Source: Chrysochromulina parva
Taxonomy: Eukaryota > Haptophyta > Prymnesiales > Chrysochromulinaceae
Reading direction: 5' to 3'
Assembly (NCBI GenBank): GCA_002887195.1
Contig: PJAB01001814.1
Coordinates: 1-12,048 of the forward strand
Length of the DNA stretch: 12,048 nt
Under the pieces are notes generated by a model, which was not told where the DNA came from, searched no databases, and saw nothing but the letters and a program-made list of their open reading frames with translations. Each line of letters begins with the position of its first letter. Position 1 is the stretch's first letter. Made by a program: the position numbers and the translations under genes. Positions 1-6,458 of the stretch are shown piece after piece.

Positions 1-2
1 GC

Positions 3-212
3 ACCTCGAGCGCTCGAAGCGACGCGAATGGCGCGGTCACGCGAGAGGTACCGCCCGACACGGCGCCGAGCCTGAAAAAGCGAGAGGCACCGTCCGAGAC
101 GACGCGGGGGAAGGAGGAGGAGGCCGAGGATGGCGAGATTGAGGAGGGCGAGATTGAGGAAGGTGAGCTCGCGCCACCGAGCAAAAAGCCGCGTGAGGAG
201 ATGCGGACATGA
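3..212 (+). CDS. C-terminal end of an unidentified protein with acidic GEIEEGE tail (partial)
   Basis: The frame starting at base 3 is open from the window edge to a TGA at 210-212 and encodes 69 residues with no start codon needed, so it is the 3' end of a gene entering from the left. The tail is highly charged: a KKRE stretch, then an E-rich run with tandem GEIEE units (EDGEIEEGEIEEGEL), followed by a basic patch SKKPRE that could be a nuclear localisation signal. Such GEIEEGE tails are common in nuclear RNA-processing and transcription-associated proteins, but no domain is visible here, so the family cannot be named. Codon use is GC-rich like the neighbouring genes. It could also be read as a chance open frame, but the low-complexity charged composition ending in a clean stop argues for real coding. 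Confidence 0.6.
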   Translation, partial: TSSARSDANGAVTREVPPDTAPSLKKREAPSETTRGKEEEAEDGEIEEGEIEEGELAPPSKKPREEMRT

Positions 213-672
213 CAAAAATGGGCGATGACGCGACGGCTTGAGGTTTCTCAGGTGTTTAACCACTGTCGAACCACGAGCGGGCAGGTTCTTCGAGGTGTTT
301 AAGTGAGCGGACATGCCTAACGTAACGTGCTCTGGCGGGCGGCCACGCCCCCCCGCGAACCAGCGTTATAGGCTAAGGCTTTAAACACGCTCGGACGCGG
401 CGCGCGCGCGCCCCGGCGGCCTATTCGCCTATTATAATACCGCCATCCGATCCGGCATGCCTAGTACACTACCGCCTACGACGAACCCGCTACGTATACT
501 ATCCCTAATTGCCATCCCTAATGGCCACAACCTTGGTGACGGCGCGAGACTGGACGGCACCGGACCGTCCATCTACGGTCGCGTGGGCCCGGCCGTATGT
601 GGGCGATCGCGTGTTCTGGTTCTTGCATCTTGGAACTTGGATCATGCGGCGATGCGGGCACCGACTTCAATC
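213..672. other. intergenic region with short direct repeats
   Basis: This region lies between the left-edge gene and the minus-strand gene ending at 673, so it should contain the two convergent 3' UTRs. I see no convincing coding sequence; the plus-strand frame opening near 457 mostly mirrors the minus-strand gene. Visible structure: the 10-mer AGGTGTTTAA at 250-259 and 293-302, a run of alternating GC around 400-412, an AT-rich patch TATTATAATA near 430-440, and a 13-bp tandem pair at 501-526. Confidence 0.4.
501..526. repeat. 13-bp tandem duplication
   Basis: ATCCCTAATTGCC at 501-513 is followed directly by ATCCCTAATGGCC at 514-526, differing at one position. It sits in noncoding DNA. Confidence 0.6.
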
Positions 673-1308
673 TCAATCCGCATCCGGATAGTTGTTGGCC
701 ACCCAACGCACCGCACTCTCGCTCACTCGGTAGAAGAGTGCCGCATGGCCCGCTGGATTCGGGCCCAGCACGGAGAAGCGGCAGTAGTAGAGCAAGGAGT
801 CCGAATAGGCTGCGGCCTCGCCCACCGGTCTCCAAAATCGGGAGTCGAGCTGCGGGAAAGGGCTTTCCTGTTGCGGGCTCTCGTCCAGGCAGGTGCTCTT
901 CGGAGCCAGCCGCAGGTCCCACACCATCTGATGGTTGCCCGGGCTCCACTCAAAGCCATTCGGGTCGCTCGGATCATCTCGCAGCTGAAGCTGGATCGCC
1001 ATCCTCTCGGTGGCTTGGTGCCCCGACGCTGTCCGAAACGAGACTCGCCCGCGCGGCACATTGGCATCCCCTAGTACTTTGAGCGCCTCGATACGCCCGT
1101 CGTCGTTCTCCATAATCTGAACGATCTCCGTCCATGACGGCCGGCCGTAGAAGCCGTCGCTGTTTCCAAAGTACCCCAGCATTCCTGATGCATTCAGCCG
1201 CGACTCGCCCACCTCGACGGTGGGGCCGAACTCGGTGGAACCATCGGCGGCCACACGCACCTGTGACCAGTCGATGATGGCGGTCTGAGCCGATGCGTAC
1301 TGCACCAA
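673..1308 (-). CDS. Cyclin_D1_bind/EXECUTER-like (PF12014-type) protein, 5' end uncertain
   Basis: A long minus-strand frame ends with TGA at 673-675. The core, about residues 43-93 when counted from the in-frame TTG at 1308, contains GMLGYFGNSDGFYG, WTEIVQI, DGRIEALKVLGDANVP and GRVSFRT. The order G-x-(F/Y)-G...Y-G, then E-I, then K-(I/V)-x-GD-x-N-(I/V)-P-x-G resembles the C-terminal domain of human FBXO31 and of plant EXECUTER1/2, grouped under PF12014; I infer family membership from this pattern alone. The C-terminal half (from about residue 110) is not recognised. There is no in-frame ATG: upstream the frame reads FLLFPLVQYASAQ and hits a stop at 1357-1359. The sequence before 1299 reads as a pyrimidine-rich tract ending in GGTGCAG on the minus strand, a good 3' splice site, so the ORF is probably an internal or last exon starting near 1299. 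One possible first exon on the minus strand (ATG at 1480, donor GTGATG, phase 0) fits in frame but is unproven. Confidence 0.55.
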   Translation of the reverse strand: MVQYASAQTAIIDWSQVRVAADGSTEFGPTVEVGESRLNASGMLGYFGNSDGFYGRPSWTEIVQIMENDDGRIEALKVLGDANVPRGRVSFRTASGHQATERMAIQLQLRDDPSDPNGFEWSPGNHQMVWDLRLAPKSTCLDESPQQESPFPQLDSRFWRPVGEAAAYSDSLLYYCRFSVLGPNPAGHAALFYRVSESAVRWVANNYPDAD

Positions 1309-1512
1309 TGGGAAGAGCAGGAAGCATGTGTGGTAGAGGTCAAAAGTCGGTACATGTTAAGAAACATCGCTCCCATAAGTGCCGCCCGTGAGGTACATTT
1401 AGAGTCGATCGGTGAGTCCGTCGGGCGTCATCACTTGTTCGTATTCGAGACGAACTCTTGTTTGAACTTCGCGTTGCATGGTCGGACACTTCGCTGCCTC
1501 GAAAATCTCGCT
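1309..1512. promoter_or_regulatory. short head-to-head spacer between minus-strand gene and Alb3 gene
   Basis: The 673-1308 gene reads leftward and the Alb3-type gene reads rightward, with about 200 bases between the recognised coding ends. Part of it may be an intron and first exon of the leftward gene, so the true promoter could be even shorter. I see no TATA-like box. Divergent sharing is an inference from gene orientation. Confidence 0.35.
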
Positions 1513-3059
1513 ATGTTCCTCTCGCTGCTCTGGACACCCATGGCCTTCGGGCCTGTGCACATGGCGTCTCAATTGCGCCCGGCCATTCACGCCCGCGCGG
1601 CGTCCTCACCGTCGATGCTCCTCGATGGCAGCACCTTCCAGCTGCTCGCCGATGCCATCCTGCTGCCAGATGCTCAGGCAACCGCGGCAGCGCAGGCGGC
1701 AGCTGCTGTGGCCGAACCAGGCTGGTTCGACATGTGCGCTCCGCGCACTGCCGCAGGCCCTACGTCTCTGCCAGTGCCCTTGCAGCTGCCTCAGGAATCG
1801 CTCTGACGTCGGCTGCACAACCCTCTCCTCGCTTTCTGCGTGCAGTATCCTGGTCAAGCCCTTTGAGACTGCCATCACTACGCTGCATGATGCGCTCAAG
1901 GGTGCCGGCGTGGTCGAGGCGTTTGGGCCAGCCATCATCCTGTTCACCATCTGTGCGTGCCTTGCGCGTGGCCATGCGCTTGTCGCCCGCGCCGCGCTGC
2001 TTCGTGCATCTATTCACTCCGTGCTTTGCCACATTGCTCATCACTCGCCCTCTGACGCTGCTTCTTCGTCTGCCTGCCCGGCTGGCAGCGCTCAAGCTGC
2101 TCACGCTGCCGCTGAACAAGCAGCAGATCGAGTCGACGGCCAAGATGCAGGCCATCCAGCCCGCGGCCAAGCGGCTGCAGGAGAAGTACCGCAATGCGGA
2201 CCCGGCGCGTTTGAATCTGGAGCTGCAGAAGCTCTACCAGGAGAACCAGGTCAACCCGCTCGCTGGCTGCCTGCCCTCGCTCGCGCAGATCCCGATCTTC
2301 ATCGCGCTCTACCGGTCGGTGCTCAACCTAGCCAAAGCCGACCGTCTCGAGGAATCGTTCCTGTGGCTGCCGTCGCTCGAGGGCCCCGTGGATGACTACA
2401 CGAAAGGGACCAGTTGGCTCTTTGGGAACGCGGCCCTTGGGTACGAGTGGCACGGCCTGTCGCCGCCGCTCGGCTGGCACGACACGCTCGCGTACCTCGT
2501 GCTGCCTGTGTTGCTCGTGCTCTCTCAGTACGTCTCCATGTCCATCCTGACACCCAAGAACGATGATCCGGCGCAGGCGCAGACGCAGGCGATCCTCAAG
2601 TTCCTGCCGCTCATGATCGGCTGGTTCTCGTTGAGCGTACCCTCTGGTCTCGGGTTGTACTGGATGACCAACAACATCCTCACCACGCTCACGACGGTCC
2701 TCATTAAGAAGGGCGTCGCAACGACCGCGATGGCGGGCGGGCCCGACGTGAGCAGCGCGCCCGCCGACGTGCCGCCGCCACCGCAGGGCTTCGGACGCAA
2801 GTTCGGGGAGATCGTCGAGACGACCGCTTCCGACGGCACGCGAGTGCGGATCTCACCGCCGGGCTCGAAGCGCGCTGCGCGTCGCCAGGCAGCTGCAGCC
2901 GACGCGACGGCCACCGTGTTGGATGCGGATGTCACGTCGATGGATGACGAGGCGGATGAGGTACCAGATGCGCCGGACATGGGGATGGGCGCCTCGGCGG
3001 CCAAGCCGCGGCCGACGAAGAAAAAGGGCGGCAAGAAGAAGGAGAAGCCCAGCTGGTAA
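1513..3059 (+). CDS. ALB3: Alb3/Oxa1/YidC-family thylakoid membrane protein insertase (3 exons)
   Basis: Membrane insertase for the thylakoid, known in this family to insert light-harvesting and other thylakoid proteins. My model joins 1513-1733, 1846-1952 and 2089-3059 (1299 nt, 432 residues). The joins restore the family alignment exactly: residues 102-119 read PAIILFTISLKLLTLPLN, against the plant Alb3 pattern AIILLT-VLVKAATFPLT. Lys112 occupies the place of the positively charged groove residue of YidC. Further family blocks are KQQIESTAKMQAIQP (119-134), NPLAGCLPSLAQIPIFIALYR (165-185), FLWLPSLEGP (200-209), GWHDTLAYLVLP (238-249), and FLPLMIGWFSLSVPSGLGLYWMTNN (281-305). The start at 1513 gives a hydrophobic leader (MFLSLLWTPMAFG) then an Arg/Ala/Ser-rich stretch, as expected for signal plus transit peptide of a secondary plastid. 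The C-tail (320-432) has an acidic patch (DDEADE) and ends Lys-rich (KKKGGKKKEK). Start confidence is moderate; family identity is near certain. Confidence 0.93.
1734..1845 (+). other. intron 1 of the Alb3 gene (112 nt, GT-AG, phase 2)
   Basis: Donor GTGCGC follows ...TTCGACAT, and the acceptor is a pyrimidine-rich tract ending GCGTGCAG. A CTGAC branch-point-like motif lies at 1803-1807, about 38 bases before the acceptor. Splicing completes an Ile codon and moves the reading from frame 1 to frame 2; the intron contains an in-frame stop (TGA at 1804-1806). Confidence 0.85.
1953..2088 (+). other. intron 2 of the Alb3 gene (136 nt, GT-AG, phase 1)
   Basis: Donor GTGCGT and a strongly pyrimidine-rich acceptor ending GGCTGGCAG, with CTGAC at 2051-2055 as likely branch point. 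Splicing completes a Ser codon and joins frame 2 to frame 3 in the middle of the conserved AIILFTI-SLK membrane segment, which matches Alb3 proteins without gap. Confidence 0.9.
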
Positions 3060-3411
3060 AGAGTGGAAAGTTGGAAACACTTGAGGAGCTCAACTGCGCG
3101 GCGGGCATCAGCGCGCGCCGCCGACGGGGCGCGGCCGGTGTGGGTGTGCGTGAGAGCGTACTGAGCGCAGCATGTGAGCATGTCCATGTGTAGAAGCGGC
3201 TGGAACGAATTGCACGGTGGGCCTGCGACTTTGGGCGGCGGCGGGCGCGCGCGCGCTGTGTGCCGGCGCCTCGGAAGTGCTATAGGGCAACGTCAATTTC
3301 TTAAGTGTACCTAACTTTGACACCTTGGCTTGACTTGACTTGACTTGACTTACCTTTCATAATCGTTCCTGAACTTCTTCCGCGAGCGCTCCGAGCACGC
3401 TCACATAAAAC
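3060..3411. other. intergenic: Alb3 3' UTR and upstream region of next gene
   Basis: No coding sequence is supported. It contains a GC-alternating stretch near 3245-3256 and a CTTGA pentamer array at 3329-3351 about 60 bases before the next ATG. I see no canonical AATAAA signal after the Alb3 stop. Confidence 0.5.
3329..3351. repeat. CTTGA pentanucleotide tandem array
   Basis: Four perfect head-to-tail CTTGA units followed by a partial CTT. It lies in the 5' flank or 5' UTR of the gene starting at 3412, so unit number could vary between strains. Confidence 0.85.
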
Positions 3412-4503
3412 ATGGTCGCCCACACGCGTGCTGCGGCGGCGCGGGCGGGCGGCGGGCGGCGGGCGCGCAAGCCTTTGCCCGTCGTGATGTCCGTCCTCGA
3501 AACGCCGGAGCTCCTGAACCTCATCATGGTGCAGCTCATCCGCAGCTACCGAGCGTGGCACATTGACTGCATGCTGCCCGCCTCGGTGGCGAAGGAGTGG
3601 CGCAAAGCACTGGCACGTGCGCGCGGCGACACGGACACCTGGGGCGAGGCATCATGGGATATAGGCAAGCTGAGCGAGGCCAAAGTGACGAAGCACCTCA
3701 CCATAGGGCCCTTCAGCTGGGTCGCCGAGCTGTGGTCCGAGAAGGAGCCCCATGTCCCACATCCCATGCCAGCCCCCTGGGTCAAGATGGTTCTCACCGT
3801 GCCCAGCCCCGAGCTGCTGCCGCCGGGATGGTCTCGCCGGACGGAGGCCGAGGTTGAGCTGCGTTCTCTCAAGGATCCAGAGCGCGTCAAATTCATGTTC
3901 ACGCGCCACCTCTTCTGTGAAGGCGTGCCAGCGGATCGTGAGGTGGAGGTCGCCGGTGGCGCGCTGGCGGTCAGCCTGGACGAGCATGAGGGCGATGAGA
4001 CGTCGACGACGAGCGCAGGCGAGCGCCTTACCCTGGAGGATTACGGTTACATGTTCCGAAAGCACCACGAGTGCCCCAATCACGACGACCACGACGACGA
4101 CGACGACGACGACCTTGACGACGACGCGTGGCACCGCGTAGAAGCAAACCCTGAGCTCATAGAGGCGGGGTTGCGGCTGACGATTCGGCTGCGCGTGCAC
4201 CCGGGCACGCGCGCGCGAATCTGCTCTGCAGGCTGCGTGCCCCACCCCCTCGAGCTCCACAGCAGGCTGCTGGAGCGATGGAGCCACGGGTATCGCGTCT
4301 ATTGCGACTTGTGCAAGACCGAGGTCGAGGGCGAAGGTATGCTCAGCGACTTCACCCGCTCGATGCGGCGCTGTGCGCGCGGCTGCAACTTTGACGTGTG
4401 CGAGGCGTGCATGGTGGCCCATCGCGAGCTGCTGTCCCTGCGCGAAGTCGCCTTACCAGCCGCCGAGCCTCGCTCGCAGGGGCGTCTCGACAGTGTACTG
4501 TGA
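3412..4503 (+). CDS. F-box-like protein with C-terminal DC1/ZZ-type zinc finger
   Basis: A single-exon 363-residue protein with ATG in a good context (A at -3: AACATGG). Residues 1-22 are Ala/Arg-rich and basic. Residues 28-70 (LETPELLNLIMVQLI ... ASVAKEWRKAL) resemble an F-box helix bundle, an SCF ubiquitin-ligase adaptor fold, but only weakly. Residues 222-239 are an Asp tract encoded by GAC repeats. Residues 271-337 form a zinc-binding module: CSAGCVPHPLELH, then YCDLC (298-301), then RRCARGCNFDVCEACMVAH with C321, C325, C330, C333 and H337. The spacing CxxC...CxxxCx(F)DxCxxC matches DC1/ZZ-type fingers that mediate protein or lipid binding. I infer a protein-interaction or ubiquitin-adaptor role; the middle (80-220) is unrecognised. 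The gene stands alone between Alb3 and the sulfotransferase-like gene, same strand as both. Confidence 0.75.
   Translation: MVAHTRAAAARAGGGRRARKPLPVVMSVLETPELLNLIMVQLIRSYRAWHIDCMLPASVAKEWRKALARARGDTDTWGEASWDIGKLSEAKVTKHLTIGPFSWVAELWSEKEPHVPHPMPAPWVKMVLTVPSPELLPPGWSRRTEAEVELRSLKDPERVKFMFTRHLFCEGVPADREVEVAGGALAVSLDEHEGDETSTTSAGERLTLEDYGYMFRKHHECPNHDDHDDDDDDDLDDDAWHRVEANPELIEAGLRLTIRLRVHPGTRARICSAGCVPHPLELHSRLLERWSHGYRVYCDLCKTEVEGEGMLSDFTRSMRRCARGCNFDVCEACMVAHRELLSLREVALPAAEPRSQGRLDSVL
4081..4125 (+). repeat. GAC trinucleotide repeat encoding an Asp tract
   Basis: Mostly perfect GAC codons interrupted by CAC and CTT, within the zinc-finger gene. It encodes an almost uninterrupted Asp stretch between residues 224 and 238. 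Confidence 0.85.
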
Positions 4504-4746
4504 TACATGGAAGGTGAACGTGTGCACCAGTTTGAGGAGGTACGCGTTACTGCTTGCTTAAGAGGTTGCATGCTACGCTCCTGTTCTCATACTTCACAGA
4601 CAACAAGACTGGTCACATGCATGTTCTGCCGCACTTGAAGCGGATTCCAAAAATGGAAGTGAACCATGGTGAACGACGCACACGCAGACGGCGCAGCCCT
4701 TCCGGCCTTCCGCAGCGCCTTCCGCCTACCATAAAATCAAACTCGA
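4504..4746. other. intergenic spacer, nothing recognised
   Basis: Carries the 3' UTR of the zinc-finger gene and the upstream region of the sulfotransferase-like gene. An AT-rich ATAAAATCAAA lies just before the ATG at 4747. No RNA gene or ORF is supported. Confidence 0.5.
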
Positions 4747-5727
4747 ATGATACTTGCGGTTTCGCTACTCATCGGCCTCCCGCTTGAGGCGATTGGCAAT
4801 AGTGAAGTGAGCAGGCAGCCCAGCCGCGCACAGGTGCTCGTCATCGTCTCTGACTCGGGAAGCGGCACAACAGACTTCGGCGAAGCGCTCAATAAACATC
4901 CATGCATGTTCAACTTGGGAGAGCCCTTCATGCAAAGCGCAATGATGTGGTCTAAGAGCGAGATCGCCGGATGCGTGTATCCTGACGCACTCTTCGATGC
5001 GGACTCTGGCCTTCTCAAGCACAACAACAACACGCAGCTGACTCGCAAGATCGGTGAGCTCAGATCCAGCAAAGCTCGGCAAGCTTGGCAAGAGACAGGC
5101 AAGCGACCGGACGAGAATCTCGCCGGTGACTCTCCCTTGCTGTACGAGGGCCTGGACTACAACCTCGCGGACTACTTCGTCCGCATCCGCGATCACATCT
5201 GCGCGAGTGTCCCCGATGAGATCTGCCCACTCTCAGATTGCACAATCTCCCTGAAGATGTTCCCGCAGTTCGTGAACGCCCACACGGGCCCAACACCGCC
5301 CACACCAGGAAGGTGCACGGACGCGCGTAACGAGAAGGCGATGACGGCGTGGAGGCAGGCGCTCGAATCCATGAAGAGCAACCCGAAGGTCGCGACCTTT
5401 GCGCTCCTCCGGAACGAGCTCGATAGGCAGTTTTCCGTCTTCCGCAGATTCAGTCTCCCTGGTACTCAGTTTGACTGCAGCACGCCGCGCGCGCCCAGCG
5501 CGTTCGCCAACGTGTCGACCAACTACACCGACACCCAGATGCAGATCGAGAGCTGTTGGAAAGATGCGGCGGGTGCCGACGAGTGCGTTGGCCAGGCTCT
5601 TGGGCTCGTAGGCCTGTCATCCATGCCGGTTCTAGGGGACGCGGGGAAGGCCGTCAACATCATGCAGGCGGGTGAGGTCTCGTTCTTGTACCACGCGGCG
5701 CAGGCGAGTTTCTCCACGGACCCCTGA
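4747..5727 (+). CDS. sulfotransferase-like secreted/Golgi protein (exon 1, or 326-aa unspliced form)
   Basis: The ATG at 4747 opens a short hydrophobic leader (MILAVSLLIGLPLEAIG), a signal peptide or anchor. Residues 29-42 (QVLVIVSDSGSGTT) have the form of the 5'-phosphosulfate-binding loop of PAPS-dependent sulfotransferases, followed by MFNLGEPF (54-61), a usual block in that superfamily. ATFALLRNELDRQFSVFRR (216-234) fits the strand-helix with Arg/Ser that binds the 3'-phosphate of PAPS. Cys residues are frequent (53, 76, 152, 160, 165, 190, 244, 270, 280), consistent with a lumenal or secreted enzyme that sulfates carbohydrate or protein; the acceptor cannot be told. Read without splicing it ends at 5725-5727, just after a 27-bp sequence that recurs at 5793. 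I favour splicing at 5703/5799, giving 319 residues from this exon plus 219 more. The family call rests on motifs only. Confidence 0.65.
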   Translation: MILAVSLLIGLPLEAIGNSEVSRQPSRAQVLVIVSDSGSGTTDFGEALNKHPCMFNLGEPFMQSAMMWSKSEIAGCVYPDALFDADSGLLKHNNNTQLTRKIGELRSSKARQAWQETGKRPDENLAGDSPLLYEGLDYNLADYFVRIRDHICASVPDEICPLSDCTISLKMFPQFVNAHTGPTPPTPGRCTDARNEKAMTAWRQALESMKSNPKVATFALLRNELDRQFSVFRRFSLPGTQFDCSTPRAPSAFANVSTNYTDTQMQIESCWKDAAGADECVGQALGLVGLSSMPVLGDAGKAVNIMQAGEVSFLYHAAQASFSTDP

Positions 5728-5798
5728 TTGCCACGATCAATTGCCACCATCAAATGCTCACCAATTGCCACACCAATCGCCACTATAATTGCGCGCAG
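5704..5798 (+). other. candidate GC-AG intron (95 nt, phase 0) between direct repeats
   Basis: Exon 1 would end in CAG at 5701-5703, followed by donor GCGAGT. The 3' end is GCGCAG at 5793-5798, followed again by GCGAGT. Removing the 95 bases removes the TGA at 5725-5727 and joins two open frames as ...YHAAQ|ASCATDP.... The interior is AT-rich compared with the exons and built of degenerate ATTGCCAC-like units. No recognised homologous protein was available to confirm the join. Confidence 0.6.
5725..5792 (+). repeat. degenerate short tandem units inside the candidate intron
   Basis: Units such as TTGCCACGATCAA, TTGCCACCATCAA, TTGCCACACCAA and TCGCCACTATAA follow each other with small gaps, forming a minisatellite-like AT-rich core. 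Confidence 0.6.
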
Positions 5799-6458
5799 GC
5801 GAGTTGCGCCACGGACCCCGACGCCATCTTCAAGCGGGTGGGGCAGGACAAGTGCGTTGGACAAGTCGATGCGTTGGACAAGTGCGTCATAATAGAGGGC
5901 CGCTCTCAACCTCTGCACTCCCAACCCCTAGCAAACGCGGCGTTCGAGGCACCAATTGGTGTCTCGGACTTAATCTCGGACCTAATCTCGGACCTACCGG
6001 ACGTATCGAGCGATGCGGTGGTGAAGAGCGACGGCGCGTTGGTGTTCGCCAACTACGTCACCAACCTTGTGCGCCCTCAGCAGGACCACCTTAGTACGCC
6101 GGGCGAGAGCTATCCTCGTTCATGGCCCGATAGCTTCCCGGCCCCTCATCCGAGCCGAGCCCTGCAGCCCGAGGACCAAACTACGCAGAAGCACACCGTA
6201 GATGCCGCCGACTGCCGGTGCCTCGCCCCTAGCGAGTGCGACCAGCTTCTGGACCTGGTGCTGCCCGGCACCCCGATGGTTCAGCAGGCCAAGTGTGGCT
6301 GCTCGCCCAACTGCATGCTGGTGCACTGGCAGCCAGTGCACAAGATCACGGAGCCTGTCGACATGGGCCATGACGCCCTCCCTCCCCTAACACCTTCTCC
6401 CGCCCCCGAACCAGATGGCGTTGCGCATGCTCTCAGTCTGATGCCATCGATGTTGTAG
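5799..6458 (+). CDS. probable exon 2 of the sulfotransferase-like gene (C-terminal extension)
   Basis: The frame is open from before 5754 to TAG at 6456-6458, and from 5799 it is in phase with exon 1. Its start (ASCATDPDAIFKRVGQDKCVGQ) echoes exon 1 residues 269-283 (SCWKDAAGADECVGQ): both carry an SC-x2-D and a later CVGQ, which supports one continuous protein. Next comes a low-complexity part with ISDL repeats, then a Pro-rich linker, then a Cys cluster (DCRCLAPSEC ... KCGCSPNC) near 6207-6315 that looks disulfide-rich and extracellular. I do not recognise this C-terminal region. An independent gene starting at ATG 5754 is the alternative, but it would begin inside the minisatellite. The true 3' end could lie further right if the candidate exons at 6481-6740 are real. 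Confidence 0.5.
   Translation, partial: ASCATDPDAIFKRVGQDKCVGQVDALDKCVIIEGRSQPLHSQPLANAAFEAPIGVSDLISDLISDLPDVSSDAVVKSDGALVFANYVTNLVRPQQDHLSTPGESYPRSWPDSFPAPHPSRALQPEDQTTQKHTVDAADCRCLAPSECDQLLDLVLPGTPMVQQAKCGCSPNCMLVHWQPVHKITEPVDMGHDALPPLTPSPAPEPDGVAHALSLMPSML
5846..5888 (+). repeat. in-frame GGACAAGTGCGTT imperfect tandem repeats
   Basis: Three units at 5846-5858, 5859-5875 (with a 4-base insertion) and 5876-5888. They encode QDKCVGQVDALDKCV-like sequence. Confidence 0.7.
5962..5997 (+). repeat. 12-bp tandem repeat, three units
   Basis: TCTCGGACTTAA, TCTCGGACCTAA and TCTCGGACCTAC in direct succession, encoding repeated SDLI/SDLP. The length is a multiple of three, so unit changes keep the frame. 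Confidence 0.85.

Larger units (their letters stand above)
5698..5819 (+). repeat. 27-bp direct repeat pair flanking the candidate intron
   Basis: Copy 1 is at 5698-5724 and copy 2 at 5793-5819, with 25 of 27 bases identical. Both begin GCGCAGGCGAGTT and end CCACGGACCCC. The splice donor lies in copy 1 and the acceptor in copy 2. Confidence 0.9.

Noticed and set aside
457..1082. Plus-strand ORFs opposite the 673-1308 gene
   Set aside because: Arg/Pro-rich translations without domain signals; the minus-strand frame carries a recognisable domain.
1458..2088. Single uninterrupted frame from 1458 into the Alb3 domain
   Set aside because: The first 210 residues of this frame do not resemble Alb3, while frames 1 and 2 carry the missing N-terminal and membrane segments that join precisely through two GT-AG introns.
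3652..4422. 256-residue minus-strand ORF with a poly-Val run
   Set aside because: It is the antisense image of the zinc-finger gene; the Val run is just the complement of the GAC repeat.
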